A program made the translations under genes and the position numbers. Positions 8,582 through 16,899 of a stretch of 64,000 nucleotides of DNA are shown here, piece by piece. The notes beneath the pieces are model-generated. The model had not been told where the DNA came from. It ran no database searches and saw only the letters and a list, made by a program, of their open reading frames with translations. Location: assembly GCF_014640175.1 (NCBI RefSeq), contig NZ_BMGL01000010.1, positions 90,960 through 154,959 of the forward strand. The letters run 5' to 3'. Origin of the DNA: Psychroflexus salis (GTDB lineage Bacteria > Bacteroidota > Bacteroidia > Flavobacteriales > Flavobacteriaceae). Within the stretch, counting starts at the first letter, position 1, and each line of letters starts with the position of its first letter.

Positions 8582-9432
8582 TGCAAAAATCACAAGCTTT
8601 TAAGCAACAAATTTGGGAACAATGCATCGGTTTTTTAAAAACACCAGATGTGTTGCTAAACAAGCAACTACTTCCCTATCCAAATCTAGAAGTGAAAATC
8701 AATCCGGGTGAAAACGTACAAGTATCCTATGAAACTATCCAAGAACTACAAAAACAGCAGTATTTAGGCAAACGAGTTGAATTATTTTTTAAAGAATGGC
8801 TAGAGAAGCAGCAAGAATCTAAATGCTTAGCTTTTAGTTTACAAATTATAAAAGATAAGCTTACTCTAGGCGAATTTGATTTTTTATGGAAAAAAGGAAA
8901 TCATTATTTACACACTGAATTGGTATATAAACAGTATATTTTTATTCGTAATTTGGGTGAAAATGAACTAGAAAATTGGGTTGGTCCTAACAAAAAGGAT
9001 TTTTTACATTGGAAATTAAAAAAACTAAAAGAGCGACAATTTCCTTTGTTGTATCAAGCTTCAACTGAAAAGATTTTAAAAGAAAAATTGAATCTAAAGT
9101 CAACAGATTTTCAACAAAACATATGTTTTAAAGCGCAAATGTTTATTCATTTTAAAGAAGAACAAAATCAATTTATAGGAATTAATTCAGATGCTATTTT
9201 AGGTCGATGGTATTATGCACACGAATTTAAGAATCAACTTTTTAATGCGTATAAATTTATGGTTTTGCCCAAACAAGATTGGCCAGTATTACCGCAAAAA
9301 GAAATTTGGTTGCCTTGGGAGACTTTCGATGAAATCCTAAAAAAAGTAAATCAATCCATACAACAGAAACGCTCGGTAAAATTATGGATGAAAACACCAG
9401 CTCAAATCTTTCAATTGTTTGTAATTTGGTAA
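8581..9432 (+). CDS. DUF1853 family protein
   Basis: The 283-residue soluble protein fits the DUF1853 family, with the family-like blocks LGKRVELFFKEWL, LGEFDFLWKK ... HTELVYKQYI and LGRWYYAHEF. The pattern of acidic and lysine residues around GEFDFL and HTELVYK resembles PD-(D/E)xK-type nuclease folds, but no activity is known and this is only a suggestion. It starts at the ATG that overlaps the deoD stop codon by one base, so it is the last gene of the deoC-deoD operon. The functional link to nucleoside salvage is not obvious. Confidence 0.75.
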   Translation: MQKSQAFKQQIWEQCIGFLKTPDVLLNKQLLPYPNLEVKINPGENVQVSYETIQELQKQQYLGKRVELFFKEWLEKQQESKCLAFSLQIIKDKLTLGEFDFLWKKGNHYLHTELVYKQYIFIRNLGENELENWVGPNKKDFLHWKLKKLKERQFPLLYQASTEKILKEKLNLKSTDFQQNICFKAQMFIHFKEEQNQFIGINSDAILGRWYYAHEFKNQLFNAYKFMVLPKQDWPVLPQKEIWLPWETFDEILKKVNQSIQQKRSVKLWMKTPAQIFQLFVIW

Positions 9433-9534
9433 GTTATGGAAGAGTTTCTTGTGGCTATAGTAGTATTAACAACTGATAAAGTAAATGCTAATGCTCCTAA
9501 ATAAATACATAACAAAGCTGCATTAGCTTTCGGT

Positions 9535-10539
9535 TTAAGCAAACTCAGCAACATAACTTAAAATTGCATGATTAAAATCTTCAGCATGGTCTAAAATTTT
9601 CATTTCTATTGGAATATAGAACAATTGGTCTGAAGCTAAGCTTGTTTTTAAGCGCGTAAAATCTTTTTCAGTCGTTAGAATAATACGTTCTTGACGCATA
9701 ATATTAATTTCACTTGCACTAAAATTATGATGGTCTTTAAATTTTAAGTGTTTTTGTGGCGGATTAATTTCATTTAAAAAATCTACCAAAGGCTTAGGAT
9801 TAGCTATACCAGTTACTAAGGTATAATTTTGTAATTCACTGAGCTTAATTTTCGAATTTAAACCCTGAGCTTCTTTTTGATATGCAATGTAGCTAAAAAA
9901 TACTTTTTGATGTTTTTGTAAATTTAACTGAAGTCTAATTTGGGTTTGTTCTTTTTCTGATAAACTCGGCGGGCATTTAGTAATAATAATGATGTCAGCT
10001 CGCTTCGCACCCGATTTTGGTTCACGTAAATTACCCGCAGGCAAAACAAAATCGTTTACATATAAGTCATTATAAACACTTAGTAAAATAGTAAACCCAG
10101 CTTGCACTTTTCGATGTTGGAAAGCATCGTCTAACAAAATTACCTCTGTATTTTTATCTTCCAAGATTTTTTGAATTCCATGAGCACGCAACTCATCCAC
10201 AGCAACTTCAATTTCTGGAAACTTATTTTTAAACTGCAAGGGTTCATCGCCTACTTCAACAGCTTCATTTGAAGCATCAAGACTTACAAAGCCTTTTGTT
10301 TTTCTTCCATAACCACGACTTAGCGTAGCCACATGGTATTGGTTTTTCAACAAACGAATAAGATATTCGATTGTAGGCGATTTACCTGAGCCACCCATGC
10401 TTAAATTTCCTACACAAATTACTGGAACTGAAAATTGTTTGGATGAAAAAACACCCCAATCGTAAAACAAATTACGCAAGCTCAAAATTAGTGCATAAAG
10501 CCAAGTAAGAGGAAGTAAAAATTTTCTAAGTAATTTCAT
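9535..10539 (-). CDS. lpxK: Tetraacyldisaccharide 4'-kinase (lipid A synthesis)
   Basis: LpxK phosphorylates the 4' position of the lipid A disaccharide precursor at the inner membrane. The 334-residue protein starts MKLLRKFLLPLTWLYALI, a membrane-associated N-terminal helix. It has the P-loop GGSGKSP following VICVGNLSM, the conserved LSRGYGR, and DDAFQHRK, which carries the catalytic region of the family. The ATG at 10539 is used; a GTG two codons upstream is possible. The gene is divergent from the Nif3-like gene with about 46 bases between the starts. This shows that the organism makes a lipid A outer membrane. Confidence 0.95.
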   Translation of the reverse strand: MKLLRKFLLPLTWLYALILSLRNLFYDWGVFSSKQFSVPVICVGNLSMGGSGKSPTIEYLIRLLKNQYHVATLSRGYGRKTKGFVSLDASNEAVEVGDEPLQFKNKFPEIEVAVDELRAHGIQKILEDKNTEVILLDDAFQHRKVQAGFTILLSVYNDLYVNDFVLPAGNLREPKSGAKRADIIIITKCPPSLSEKEQTQIRLQLNLQKHQKVFFSYIAYQKEAQGLNSKIKLSELQNYTLVTGIANPKPLVDFLNEINPPQKHLKFKDHHNFSASEINIMRQERIILTTEKDFTRLKTSLASDQLFYIPIEMKILDHAEDFNHAILSYVAEFA

Positions 10540-10585
10540 TAACACGAAAGTATAATTTTTATATTTATGAACTCAAAAAAAATAT

Positions 10586-11680
10586 ATGATTCTACAAGAA
10601 GTTATAAGCTTTTTAGAAGATTTTGCGCCAACGCATTATGCTGAAGATTTTGACAATGTAGGTTTGCTCGTTGGAGATACAAATCAAAAGGTTAATGGAA
10701 TATTAGTTAGTTTAGATTGTTTAGAAGCAACTATTGATGAAGCAATTCAAAAAAAATGCAACTGTGTAGTTGCCTTCCACCCTATTATATTTAAAGGCTT
10801 AAAGAAAATTACTGGCAAAAACTATGTAGAGCGAACATTAATTAAAGCCATACAAAATAGCATAGCCATCTATGCCATACATACTGCATTAGACAATCAC
10901 TACCAAGGGGTAAATTATCAAATGGGTAAACAATTGGGATTACAAAATATGGAAATTTTAATACCAAAACAAAAGAGTATTAAAAAACTAACTACCTATG
11001 TACCCAAAAAACATGCTCAAAAAGTAAAGGAAGCTTTATTTAAAGCTGGGGCAGGAAATATTGGAAATTATAGCAACTGTAGTTTTACAGTAGAAGGAAA
11101 TGGAACTTTTTTGGGTAGTGAAACATCGAATCCACAATATGGCGAAAAAGGAAAATTACAAATTGAAGCTGAAACTCAAATTAATATTACGTTTGATGCG
11201 CATTTAACTTTGCAAGTAATTTCAACTTTAATAAAAAATCATCCATATGAAGAAGTTGCCTATGAAGTAGAAACACTAGAAAACACCAATCAACAACGAG
11301 GAATTGGTATGAGTGGATATTTAAAAAAACCAATTTCTGAAAAAGATTTTATTCAACTGCTTAAAAATACATTCGGAACACCTGTAATTAGACATTCAGA
11401 TTATTTAGGAAAACCTATACATAAAATAGCTGTTTTAGGAGGAAGTGGTGCATTTGCTATTTCTAAAGCTAAAGCAGTACAAGCAGACGCTTATGTAACA
11501 GCAGATTTAAAATACCACGATTTTTACCAAGCCGAAAATAAGATTTTATTAGCCGATGTCGGTCATTATGAAAGTGAGCAATATACAAAAGCACTTTTAC
11601 TTGCTTTACTTCAAGAAAAATTCACTAATTTTGCAATCGTTTTATCAGAAATAAATACCAACCCAATTCAATATAGTTGA
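10586..11680 (+). CDS. Nif3-like dinuclear metal centre protein
   Basis: The 364-residue protein belongs to the Nif3/YbgI/YqfO family. It has the conserved LVGDTNQKVNGILVSLD start region, the metal-ligand stretches VVAFHPIIFKGLK and AIYAIHTALDN, and the C-terminal metal-binding VGHYESEQ. The middle third (about residues 130-230) is the extra PII/CutA-like insertion typical of the long YqfO subfamily. The function of the family is unclear; a GTP cyclohydrolase-like or metal-dependent hydrolase role has been suggested. It lies 2 bases before the zinc-ribbon-family gene, a pairing common in Bacteroidota. Confidence 0.9.
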   Translation: MILQEVISFLEDFAPTHYAEDFDNVGLLVGDTNQKVNGILVSLDCLEATIDEAIQKKCNCVVAFHPIIFKGLKKITGKNYVERTLIKAIQNSIAIYAIHTALDNHYQGVNYQMGKQLGLQNMEILIPKQKSIKKLTTYVPKKHAQKVKEALFKAGAGNIGNYSNCSFTVEGNGTFLGSETSNPQYGEKGKLQIEAETQINITFDAHLTLQVISTLIKNHPYEEVAYEVETLENTNQQRGIGMSGYLKKPISEKDFIQLLKNTFGTPVIRHSDYLGKPIHKIAVLGGSGAFAISKAKAVQADAYVTADLKYHDFYQAENKILLADVGHYESEQYTKALLLALLQEKFTNFAIVLSEINTNPIQYS

Positions 11681-11682
11681 TT

Positions 11683-12462
11683 ATGGCAAAGAAAAAAGAG
11701 GTTAGCATAGAGGAAAAGTTAAGAGCTCTGTATAATTTACAACTTGTAGATTCTCGCATTGACGAAATTAGAAACATGCGTGGTGAATTGCCTCTAGAAG
11801 TAGAAGATTTAGATGCAGAAGTGGAAGGCTTAAGCAAGCGTGTAGATAAATTAAACACCGAAGTAGAAGAAGCTGAAACTGCAATTAAAGAGAAAAAAAT
11901 CTTTATTGATGAAGCCAATGCGCGCATTAAAAAATACAAAGACCAACAAGATAATGTTCGTAATAACCGCGAATTTGACTCTTTAAGCAAAGAAATTGAG
12001 TACCAAGAATTAGAAATTGAATTAGCTGAAAAGCATACTCGCGAATTTGGTGCTAAAATAGAGCATAAAAATCAGGTTATTGAAGAAACTAAAGCAAAGC
12101 TTGAAGAACGTCAGAATCATTTAGAACATAAGAAATCTGAACTAGATGGTATTTTAAAAGACACACAAAAAGAAGAAGACGCTTTGTCTAAAAAAGCTGA
12201 AACTTTAAAAAAAGATATCGAAGAGCGTTTAGTAAAAGCTTACGAGCGCATCCGTAAAAATGTAAAAAATGGCTTAGCGGTAGTAACCATACAACGTGGT
12301 GCTGCTGGTGGATCTTTCTTTACCATTCCCCCACAAGTACAAATGGAAATTGCTTCTCGACGAAAAATTATGACCGACGAACACAGCGGAAGGATTTTAG
12401 TTGACCAAGAATTGGCTAAGGAAGAAGAAGATAAAATGCACAAATTATTTGCTAATATCTAA
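11683..12462 (+). CDS. Coiled-coil protein of the C4-type zinc ribbon family, zinc site lost
   Basis: The 259-residue protein is a long helical coiled coil (about residues 5-190) with a C-terminal domain that aligns to the C4-type zinc ribbon of the COG1579 family. The family normally has two CxxC pairs near a PPQ motif and a GRIL motif. Here the corresponding parts read GAAGGSFFTIPPQVQ and MTDEHSGRILVD, so all four cysteines are absent while the surrounding residues are kept. It therefore probably no longer binds zinc but keeps the fold. The ATG at 11683 is the natural start, 2 bases after the Nif3-like stop. A terminator follows. Confidence 0.85.
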   Translation: MAKKKEVSIEEKLRALYNLQLVDSRIDEIRNMRGELPLEVEDLDAEVEGLSKRVDKLNTEVEEAETAIKEKKIFIDEANARIKKYKDQQDNVRNNREFDSLSKEIEYQELEIELAEKHTREFGAKIEHKNQVIEETKAKLEERQNHLEHKKSELDGILKDTQKEEDALSKKAETLKKDIEERLVKAYERIRKNVKNGLAVVTIQRGAAGGSFFTIPPQVQMEIASRRKIMTDEHSGRILVDQELAKEEEDKMHKLFANI

Positions 12463-12484
12463 TTACATTTAACTTATTACATTG

Positions 12485-12516
12485 AAAAAGCCGTTCCTAA
12501 TGGAAGCGGCTTTTTT
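12485..12516 (+). terminator. Rho-independent terminator after the Nif3/zinc-ribbon-family operon
   Basis: A stem formed by AAAAAGCCG-TTCC and GGAA-G-CGGCTTTTT with a TAAT loop and one bulged G is followed by a T run. It lies 22 bases after the stop codon. Confidence 0.8.
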
Positions 12517-12638
12517 ATTTTATTAGATAAGCTAAAAATATATACGCTTTTGGTTACAACAAATTGTATACTGAAATACGAAAAAAATTGAATAGAAAAA
12601 ATCTGTTTGTATTGGTTAAGTATTCATGAATACAGAAA

Positions 12639-12839
12639 TTATTCTTCTCCTTCCATTCCTTTTAATATTTTTTCAACTTCTGCTTCAGTTTTGGATAAAA
12701 TGCCTTTACAAGCTTCAATTAATTTTGAAGCACGTTCTACTTTTTCTGCTAAATCATCTACAGAAATTTCTTCATTTTCAATCTCGGTAACGATTTGTTC
12801 CAACTCTTCTAAAGCCTGATTATATTTCATTTTTTTCAT
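12639..12839 (-). CDS. xseB: Exodeoxyribonuclease VII small subunit
   Basis: The 66-residue, highly charged helical protein has the XseB pattern: YNQALEELEQIVTEIE, then ISVDDLAEKVERASKLIEACKGIL and a helical end. It forms the long helical part of exonuclease VII together with XseA and works in single-strand DNA degradation and mismatch repair. Its ATG overlaps the xseA stop codon (ATGA), so the two subunits are translationally coupled. An internal ATG three codons later is also possible. Confidence 0.95.
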   Translation of the reverse strand: MKKMKYNQALEELEQIVTEIENEEISVDDLAEKVERASKLIEACKGILSKTEAEVEKILKGMEGEE

Positions 12840-14215
12840 TTCTGTATGTCTTTAATGGAACTTTTAATTTTTCCTTTACTGGTAAGGTTTTCAATAACAT
12901 CACCTTTTTTTAAATTATCCAAATCGGTAATTATTTTACCTTTTTTCAAAATTAGTGAATATCCGCGTTTTAAAACATGTTCTGGCGATAGATACTTTAC
13001 CCGCTGTTTTTGGTTGGCAAGCAATTGCTGATTTGAATTTAATATTTGATGCGATAATAAACTCAGTATTCTTTTTTGATGATTTAGCATTTGACTGGCA
13101 GTATGCAAGACAAAAACAGGTTTACGTTTTATACCATTTTGTATCTGAAATAAATTTTCTCTTGCAGAATTCACAATACGTGGAGAAGCCAATTGGCATT
13201 GGGTATTTAACTGCTTGATTTTTTGATATTGGAACCGTACTAAATTATGAACTTGTTTTTGTAAGTTTATGCTAATACCTTGTAAATACTTGTTTGTATA
13301 GATAAATGCATGGGAAACAGTAAGCTCAATTTGTTGTTGAGCTACTTCTACTCGTAAGGCAAAATCTTTAAACTTATGAATTACATCGTAAGCAAAATCA
13401 GTTGGTGTAATGCAATTTTTATGAGCAATCATTTCACAAACGGTTTCGTTGGTAGAATGACCAATTCCTGTATAAACCGGCAAGCTCATTTCGGCTAAAG
13501 TTTTGGCAACATCGAAGCTGTTGTAACAGTTCATCCCTACTTCGCCGCCACCACCACGAATTATACAAACCGCATCGAAAGCGGTTTTACGTTGCTCTAT
13601 AAGTTGCAGTTGTTCTACAAGTTGTTGCTCTGCTTTATCACCTTGTAAAAGAGACGGAAAAAGTTGGTAGTGAATTTTAAACTCATTTTTATATTGGTTA
13701 ATAATATTTAAAAAATCGGCATAACCTTTACTCGTATTGTAAGAAATGATTGCTAATCTTTTAATCAACAATGGGCTTGCTAAATTTTTATTTCTTAAAA
13801 ATAAATCTTCTTGCTTTAATTTATATATGCATTTTTCTTTTTCAACGGCTAATTCGCCAAGAGTAAACTTAGGGTCAATACGCAAAATTTGAAGAGAAAA
13901 ACCATAGGTTTGGTGATAAGAAACTTTAGCGCGAAACAAAATTTGCATTCCGTCTTCTAAAGGAGTTTTAGCAATCTGTAAAAAGTTTTTACTTATTTTT
14001 TGGTAATGTGTGGACCAAATAATAGAGCGCATTTGCGCTTTGATTTTACCATTTTTTCGTTCAACTAAGTCAGGAAAGCAATGTCCTGTTTTTGGATAAT
14101 AATTTAATTTTGAGATTTCAGCTTTAATCCAAAAACCTGATTGGTAATGCTTTTCAATCATATTTTGAAGACTTTTACCAATATCAGAAAGTTGATATAC
14201 TTTTACATCTGCCAA
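12836..14215 (-). CDS. xseA: Exodeoxyribonuclease VII large subunit
   Basis: XseA is the catalytic subunit of exonuclease VII. The 459-residue protein has the N-terminal OB-fold (VYQLSDIGKSLQ ... FWIKAEISKLNYYPKTGHCFPDLVE), the catalytic core with VCIIRGGGGEVGMNCYNSFDVAKTLAE and TGIGHSTNETVCEMIAHKN, and a long C-terminal coiled coil ending in the RGYSLI strand. The only start that keeps the conserved N-terminal strand is a TTG at 14215; the first in-frame ATG would remove part of the OB-fold. The gene lies 9 bases after the small membrane protein gene and overlaps xseB by 4 bases. Confidence 0.93.
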   Translation of the reverse strand: MADVKVYQLSDIGKSLQNMIEKHYQSGFWIKAEISKLNYYPKTGHCFPDLVERKNGKIKAQMRSIIWSTHYQKISKNFLQIAKTPLEDGMQILFRAKVSYHQTYGFSLQILRIDPKFTLGELAVEKEKCIYKLKQEDLFLRNKNLASPLLIKRLAIISYNTSKGYADFLNIINQYKNEFKIHYQLFPSLLQGDKAEQQLVEQLQLIEQRKTAFDAVCIIRGGGGEVGMNCYNSFDVAKTLAEMSLPVYTGIGHSTNETVCEMIAHKNCITPTDFAYDVIHKFKDFALRVEVAQQQIELTVSHAFIYTNKYLQGISINLQKQVHNLVRFQYQKIKQLNTQCQLASPRIVNSARENLFQIQNGIKRKPVFVLHTASQMLNHQKRILSLLSHQILNSNQQLLANQKQRVKYLSPEHVLKRGYSLILKKGKIITDLDNLKKGDVIENLTSKGKIKSSIKDIQK

Positions 14216-14224
14216 ATTAAAATT

Positions 14225-14410
14225 TTACATTCTTCCTTTTAAAGCATTAAAAACCCAAGCAATAGCAAAAAAGCCAATTCCCACCGAAGCAAAACCCCAG
14301 CCTGCTATTTCACTGTACTTTGTAGCGCCAAGAATTATTAAGCCACAGCCTACAATAATCATGATTAAAGTAGCATACCCTAAAACTGTATTTTTATTCA
14401 TCATTCCCAT
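14225..14410 (-). CDS. CAL67264 family small membrane protein
   Basis: The 61-residue protein has two predicted membrane helices (about residues 9-28 and 36-56) with a short polar loop (GATKYSEIAGW). The sequence (NKNTVLGYATLIMIIVGCGLI) resembles the small flavobacterial membrane family named after Gramella forsetii locus CAL67264. Function is unknown. It is encoded just upstream of xseA on the same strand, which suggests co-transcription. Confidence 0.75.
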   Translation of the reverse strand: MGMMNKNTVLGYATLIMIIVGCGLIILGATKYSEIAGWGFASVGIGFFAIAWVFNALKGRM

Positions 14411-14471
14411 GCTTCATTTTTTTGAAAGCGCAAATATAGTAAATCTTTAGTATTGAAACTTGAACCGAGCC

Positions 14472-15059
14472 TTACTCAGCTACGAGTTCATTAATCAATT
14501 TATTTACTCGCTCACTATTCCAATCGGCTGCTCCAGTCTTTTCTATCCAAACCTGACCTTGCTTATCGATTAAGTAGGTAGTTGGCAATTGATTGCTTTG
14601 TAATATTTTTGGTGGATTTTGTAATTCATAATACACTGGTAAATCTAAGTTTTCTTTAGCCATAAACTCTTGGATGGCCGGTTGTTCATCGCGAGCTATA
14701 AAGTAAAAATCGACTTCATTTTTATGATTTGTGTATAATTTTTGAAGACTTGGCATTTCTGCAACACAAGGTCCACACCAAGAAGCCCAAAAGTTAATAA
14801 AAACAACTTTTCCTTTTGAAGAAGAAAAATTTTGAGACAATTCATTACTATCAATTAATCTCCAATTATAATTTGTAAGTTGTTTGAGCTCTGTTTCTTC
14901 TTCAATTGAAGGAGCAAAAGAAAAAACTCTATTAATAGCTACCTGCAAATGAAAACGTGTTGATGGAATTAAGAACAAAACAGCAAAAACAACAAAAAGC
15001 ATATTGCTCCAGTTTTTCTGAAACCATGATTTTTTAGAATCTGAATTTTCTTTGTTCAT
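14472..15059 (-). CDS. TlpA-like membrane-anchored thioredoxin
   Basis: The 195-residue protein has a cytoplasmic N-terminus, one membrane helix (about residues 19-31) and an extracytoplasmic thioredoxin fold with the active site WASWCGPC (C95 and C98). The cis-proline is in QLPTTYLID. This is the architecture of TlpA/ResA-type thiol-disulfide reductases that keep exported cysteines, for example in cytochrome c maturation, reduced. It begins 2 bases after the rsmG stop codon, so the two are likely co-transcribed. The actual substrate is unknown. Confidence 0.92.
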   Translation of the reverse strand: MNKENSDSKKSWFQKNWSNMLFVVFAVLFLIPSTRFHLQVAINRVFSFAPSIEEETELKQLTNYNWRLIDSNELSQNFSSSKGKVVFINFWASWCGPCVAEMPSLQKLYTNHKNEVDFYFIARDEQPAIQEFMAKENLDLPVYYELQNPPKILQSNQLPTTYLIDKQGQVWIEKTGAADWNSERVNKLINELVAE

Positions 15060-15061
15060 TT

Positions 15062-15754
15062 TTATTTTTTTCTTGGTAAATAAACTAGCTTCTTTGTTTC
15101 GAAAAAAGATAGATTAAATAGCTCTTCTAAATTAAAAACTTCAACATTGGTATAAGCTGCTAATTCTTCAGATAAATCTCCACCTTTTAAATACAAAATA
15201 CCATTTCTTCTTTCATGTCGGTTGGTACTGGATATTTTACCTTTTACCCAATGTGTAAAAGTTTGCATAGCAGCAACTGCTCTACTAACAATAAATTCAA
15301 ATTGCGCATCTATATTTTCAACACGGTCGTTAATTGTTGTTACGTTTGTAAGTCCTAAGCCTTCCACTACTTCATCTACCACTTTAATTTTTTTTCCAAT
15401 ACTATCGACCAAAGTAAATTTACATTCTGGAAATAAAATGGCCAAAGGAATTCCTGGAAATCCACCACCTGTACCTACATCTAAAATTTCTGTTTCTGGT
15501 AAAAAAGGATTGATTTTCGCAATAGCTAAAGCATGCAATACATGGCGAGTATAAATTTCATCGATGTCTTTACGAGAAACTACATTTATTTTCTGATTCC
15601 AATCTTTATATAAATCAGCTATTTTATTGAATTGAAGGGTTTGATTTTCAGTTAAATCTGGAAAATAGTTTTGTATTTCTTTCAAATTGATTTTTTTTTC
15701 AAAAATACGAAAGTCAAATTCTTGGTTAAACTTTATGCATAAAAAATATGCCAT
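15062..15754 (-). CDS. rsmG: 16S rRNA (guanine-527-N7)-methyltransferase RsmG
   Basis: RsmG methylates G527 of 16S rRNA. The protein shows the family motifs WNQKINVVSRKD and YTRHVLHALAIAK, SAM motif I LDVGTGGGFPGIPLAI, and FIVSRAVAAM. The in-frame ATG at 15754 gives 230 residues, but the first 23 (MAYFLCIKFNQ ...) do not look like the family. A TTG at 15685, starting KEIQNYFPDL after the initiator, would give a normal-length enzyme of 207 residues and may be the real start. The gene is divergent from the desaturase gene and followed by the thioredoxin gene. Confidence 0.93.
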   Translation of the reverse strand: MAYFLCIKFNQEFDFRIFEKKINLKEIQNYFPDLTENQTLQFNKIADLYKDWNQKINVVSRKDIDEIYTRHVLHALAIAKINPFLPETEILDVGTGGGFPGIPLAILFPECKFTLVDSIGKKIKVVDEVVEGLGLTNVTTINDRVENIDAQFEFIVSRAVAAMQTFTHWVKGKISSTNRHERRNGILYLKGGDLSEELAAYTNVEVFNLEELFNLSFFETKKLVYLPRKK

Positions 15755-15769
15755 ATTCAGTTAATCTAT

Positions 15770-15777
15770 TATTTTTG
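15770..15777 (+). promoter_or_regulatory. Candidate -7 promoter element of the desaturase gene
   Basis: TATTTTTG matches TAnnTTTG exactly and ends 21 bases before the desaturase ATG at 15799. No clear -33 element is visible. Confidence 0.4.
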
Positions 15778-15798
15778 GGCTTATTGTAATTTTATTTT

Positions 15799-16893
15799 AT
15801 GGCAAGCCCTATTCGATTTTCCAGAACCGACTCTAAAGACTTCATCAGAACCCTAAATAAGCGTGTAAATACTTATTTTAAAGACAATCAAATTTCAAAA
15901 ACAGGAAATTGGAAACTACATGTAAAAACCGTAGTTATGTTTTCACTTTTTTTTGTCCCTTATATTCTTATTCTTTTTACTCCTTTTTCGCCGTGGATTA
16001 AACTAGGCATGTCTATTTTAATGGGAGTTGGAATGGCTGGCGTAGGTATGAATATTATGCACGATGGCAATCATGGAAGTTATTCTAAGAAAAAATGGGT
16101 GAATAAGCTTATGGGTGGAAGCATTTACATTTTAGCTGGAAATGTGTATAATTGGCAAGTTCAGCATAATGTCTTACACCACACATATACCAATGTGCAT
16201 GGTCATGACGAAGATATTAGCGTTGGACAAATTGTGCGTTTTACACCTGAAGCTAAATGGAGAAAATTTCATAAATTTCAGCATATTTACTCTTTCTTTT
16301 TATATGGATTATTAACTATAAATTGGGCAATTACTACAGATTTTAGACAATCAAGAAAATATTTAAAGCAAAAATTATCCTATGGTAAATTACCCAACCC
16401 GCTAAAACAATGGAGCACAGTTGCTATTAGTAAAGTGGTTTATGTTTTGCTTTGGATTGTCACCCCTATTTTACTAACAGAATTAACCTGGTGGATGGTT
16501 ATAATTGGTTTTGTAGCAATGCATTTTACCGCCGGTTTAATTTTAAGTGTCGTTTTTCAATTAGCGCATGTTACAGAAAATACCATAATGCCAATTCCAG
16601 ATGAAGAATTAAAGTTTGAGCATGCTTGGATAACGCACCAACTATTTACAACTGCTAATTTTTCGGTACATAACAAGTTTGTTAGTTGGTTTACTGGTGG
16701 CTTAAATCAACAAGTAGAACACCATATTTTTCCGAATATAAGCCATATACACTATGGTAAAATCCGAAAAATCGTAAAGCAAACTGCAGAAGAATTTAAT
16801 CTACCCTACTTTGAGTATAAAAGTACTAGAGCTGCAATAATTTCTCACTACCGGTTTTTAAAAGAATTAGGAAATCAACCAAAATTAGCATAA
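15799..16893 (+). CDS. Membrane fatty acid desaturase (acyl-CoA/front-end type)
   Basis: The 364-residue membrane protein has the three histidine boxes of the di-iron fatty acid desaturase family: HDGNH at 88-92, HNVLHH at 123-128, and QQVEHH at 304-309. The glutamine in the third box (QxxHH) is typical of front-end or linoleoyl-CoA-like desaturases. Four or so membrane helices lie between the boxes (for example FSLFFVPYILILF). It introduces a double bond into membrane acyl chains, likely for cold or salt adaptation; the exact position cannot be told. It is followed 6 bases later by the aminotransferase gene. Confidence 0.93.
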   Translation: MASPIRFSRTDSKDFIRTLNKRVNTYFKDNQISKTGNWKLHVKTVVMFSLFFVPYILILFTPFSPWIKLGMSILMGVGMAGVGMNIMHDGNHGSYSKKKWVNKLMGGSIYILAGNVYNWQVQHNVLHHTYTNVHGHDEDISVGQIVRFTPEAKWRKFHKFQHIYSFFLYGLLTINWAITTDFRQSRKYLKQKLSYGKLPNPLKQWSTVAISKVVYVLLWIVTPILLTELTWWMVIIGFVAMHFTAGLILSVVFQLAHVTENTIMPIPDEELKFEHAWITHQLFTTANFSVHNKFVSWFTGGLNQQVEHHIFPNISHIHYGKIRKIVKQTAEEFNLPYFEYKSTRAAIISHYRFLKELGNQPKLA

Positions 16894-16899
16894 ACAAAC

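Noticed and set aside
9433..9534. Possible small gene in the minus frame between the DUF1853 gene and lpxK
   Set aside because: A short open stretch exists but without a start or stop arrangement that makes a protein; it is probably chance.
11625..11990. A 121-codon minus-strand open frame across the Nif3-like and zinc-ribbon-family genes
   Set aside because: It is the complement of well-supported coding sequence and has Ser/Leu-rich shadow composition.
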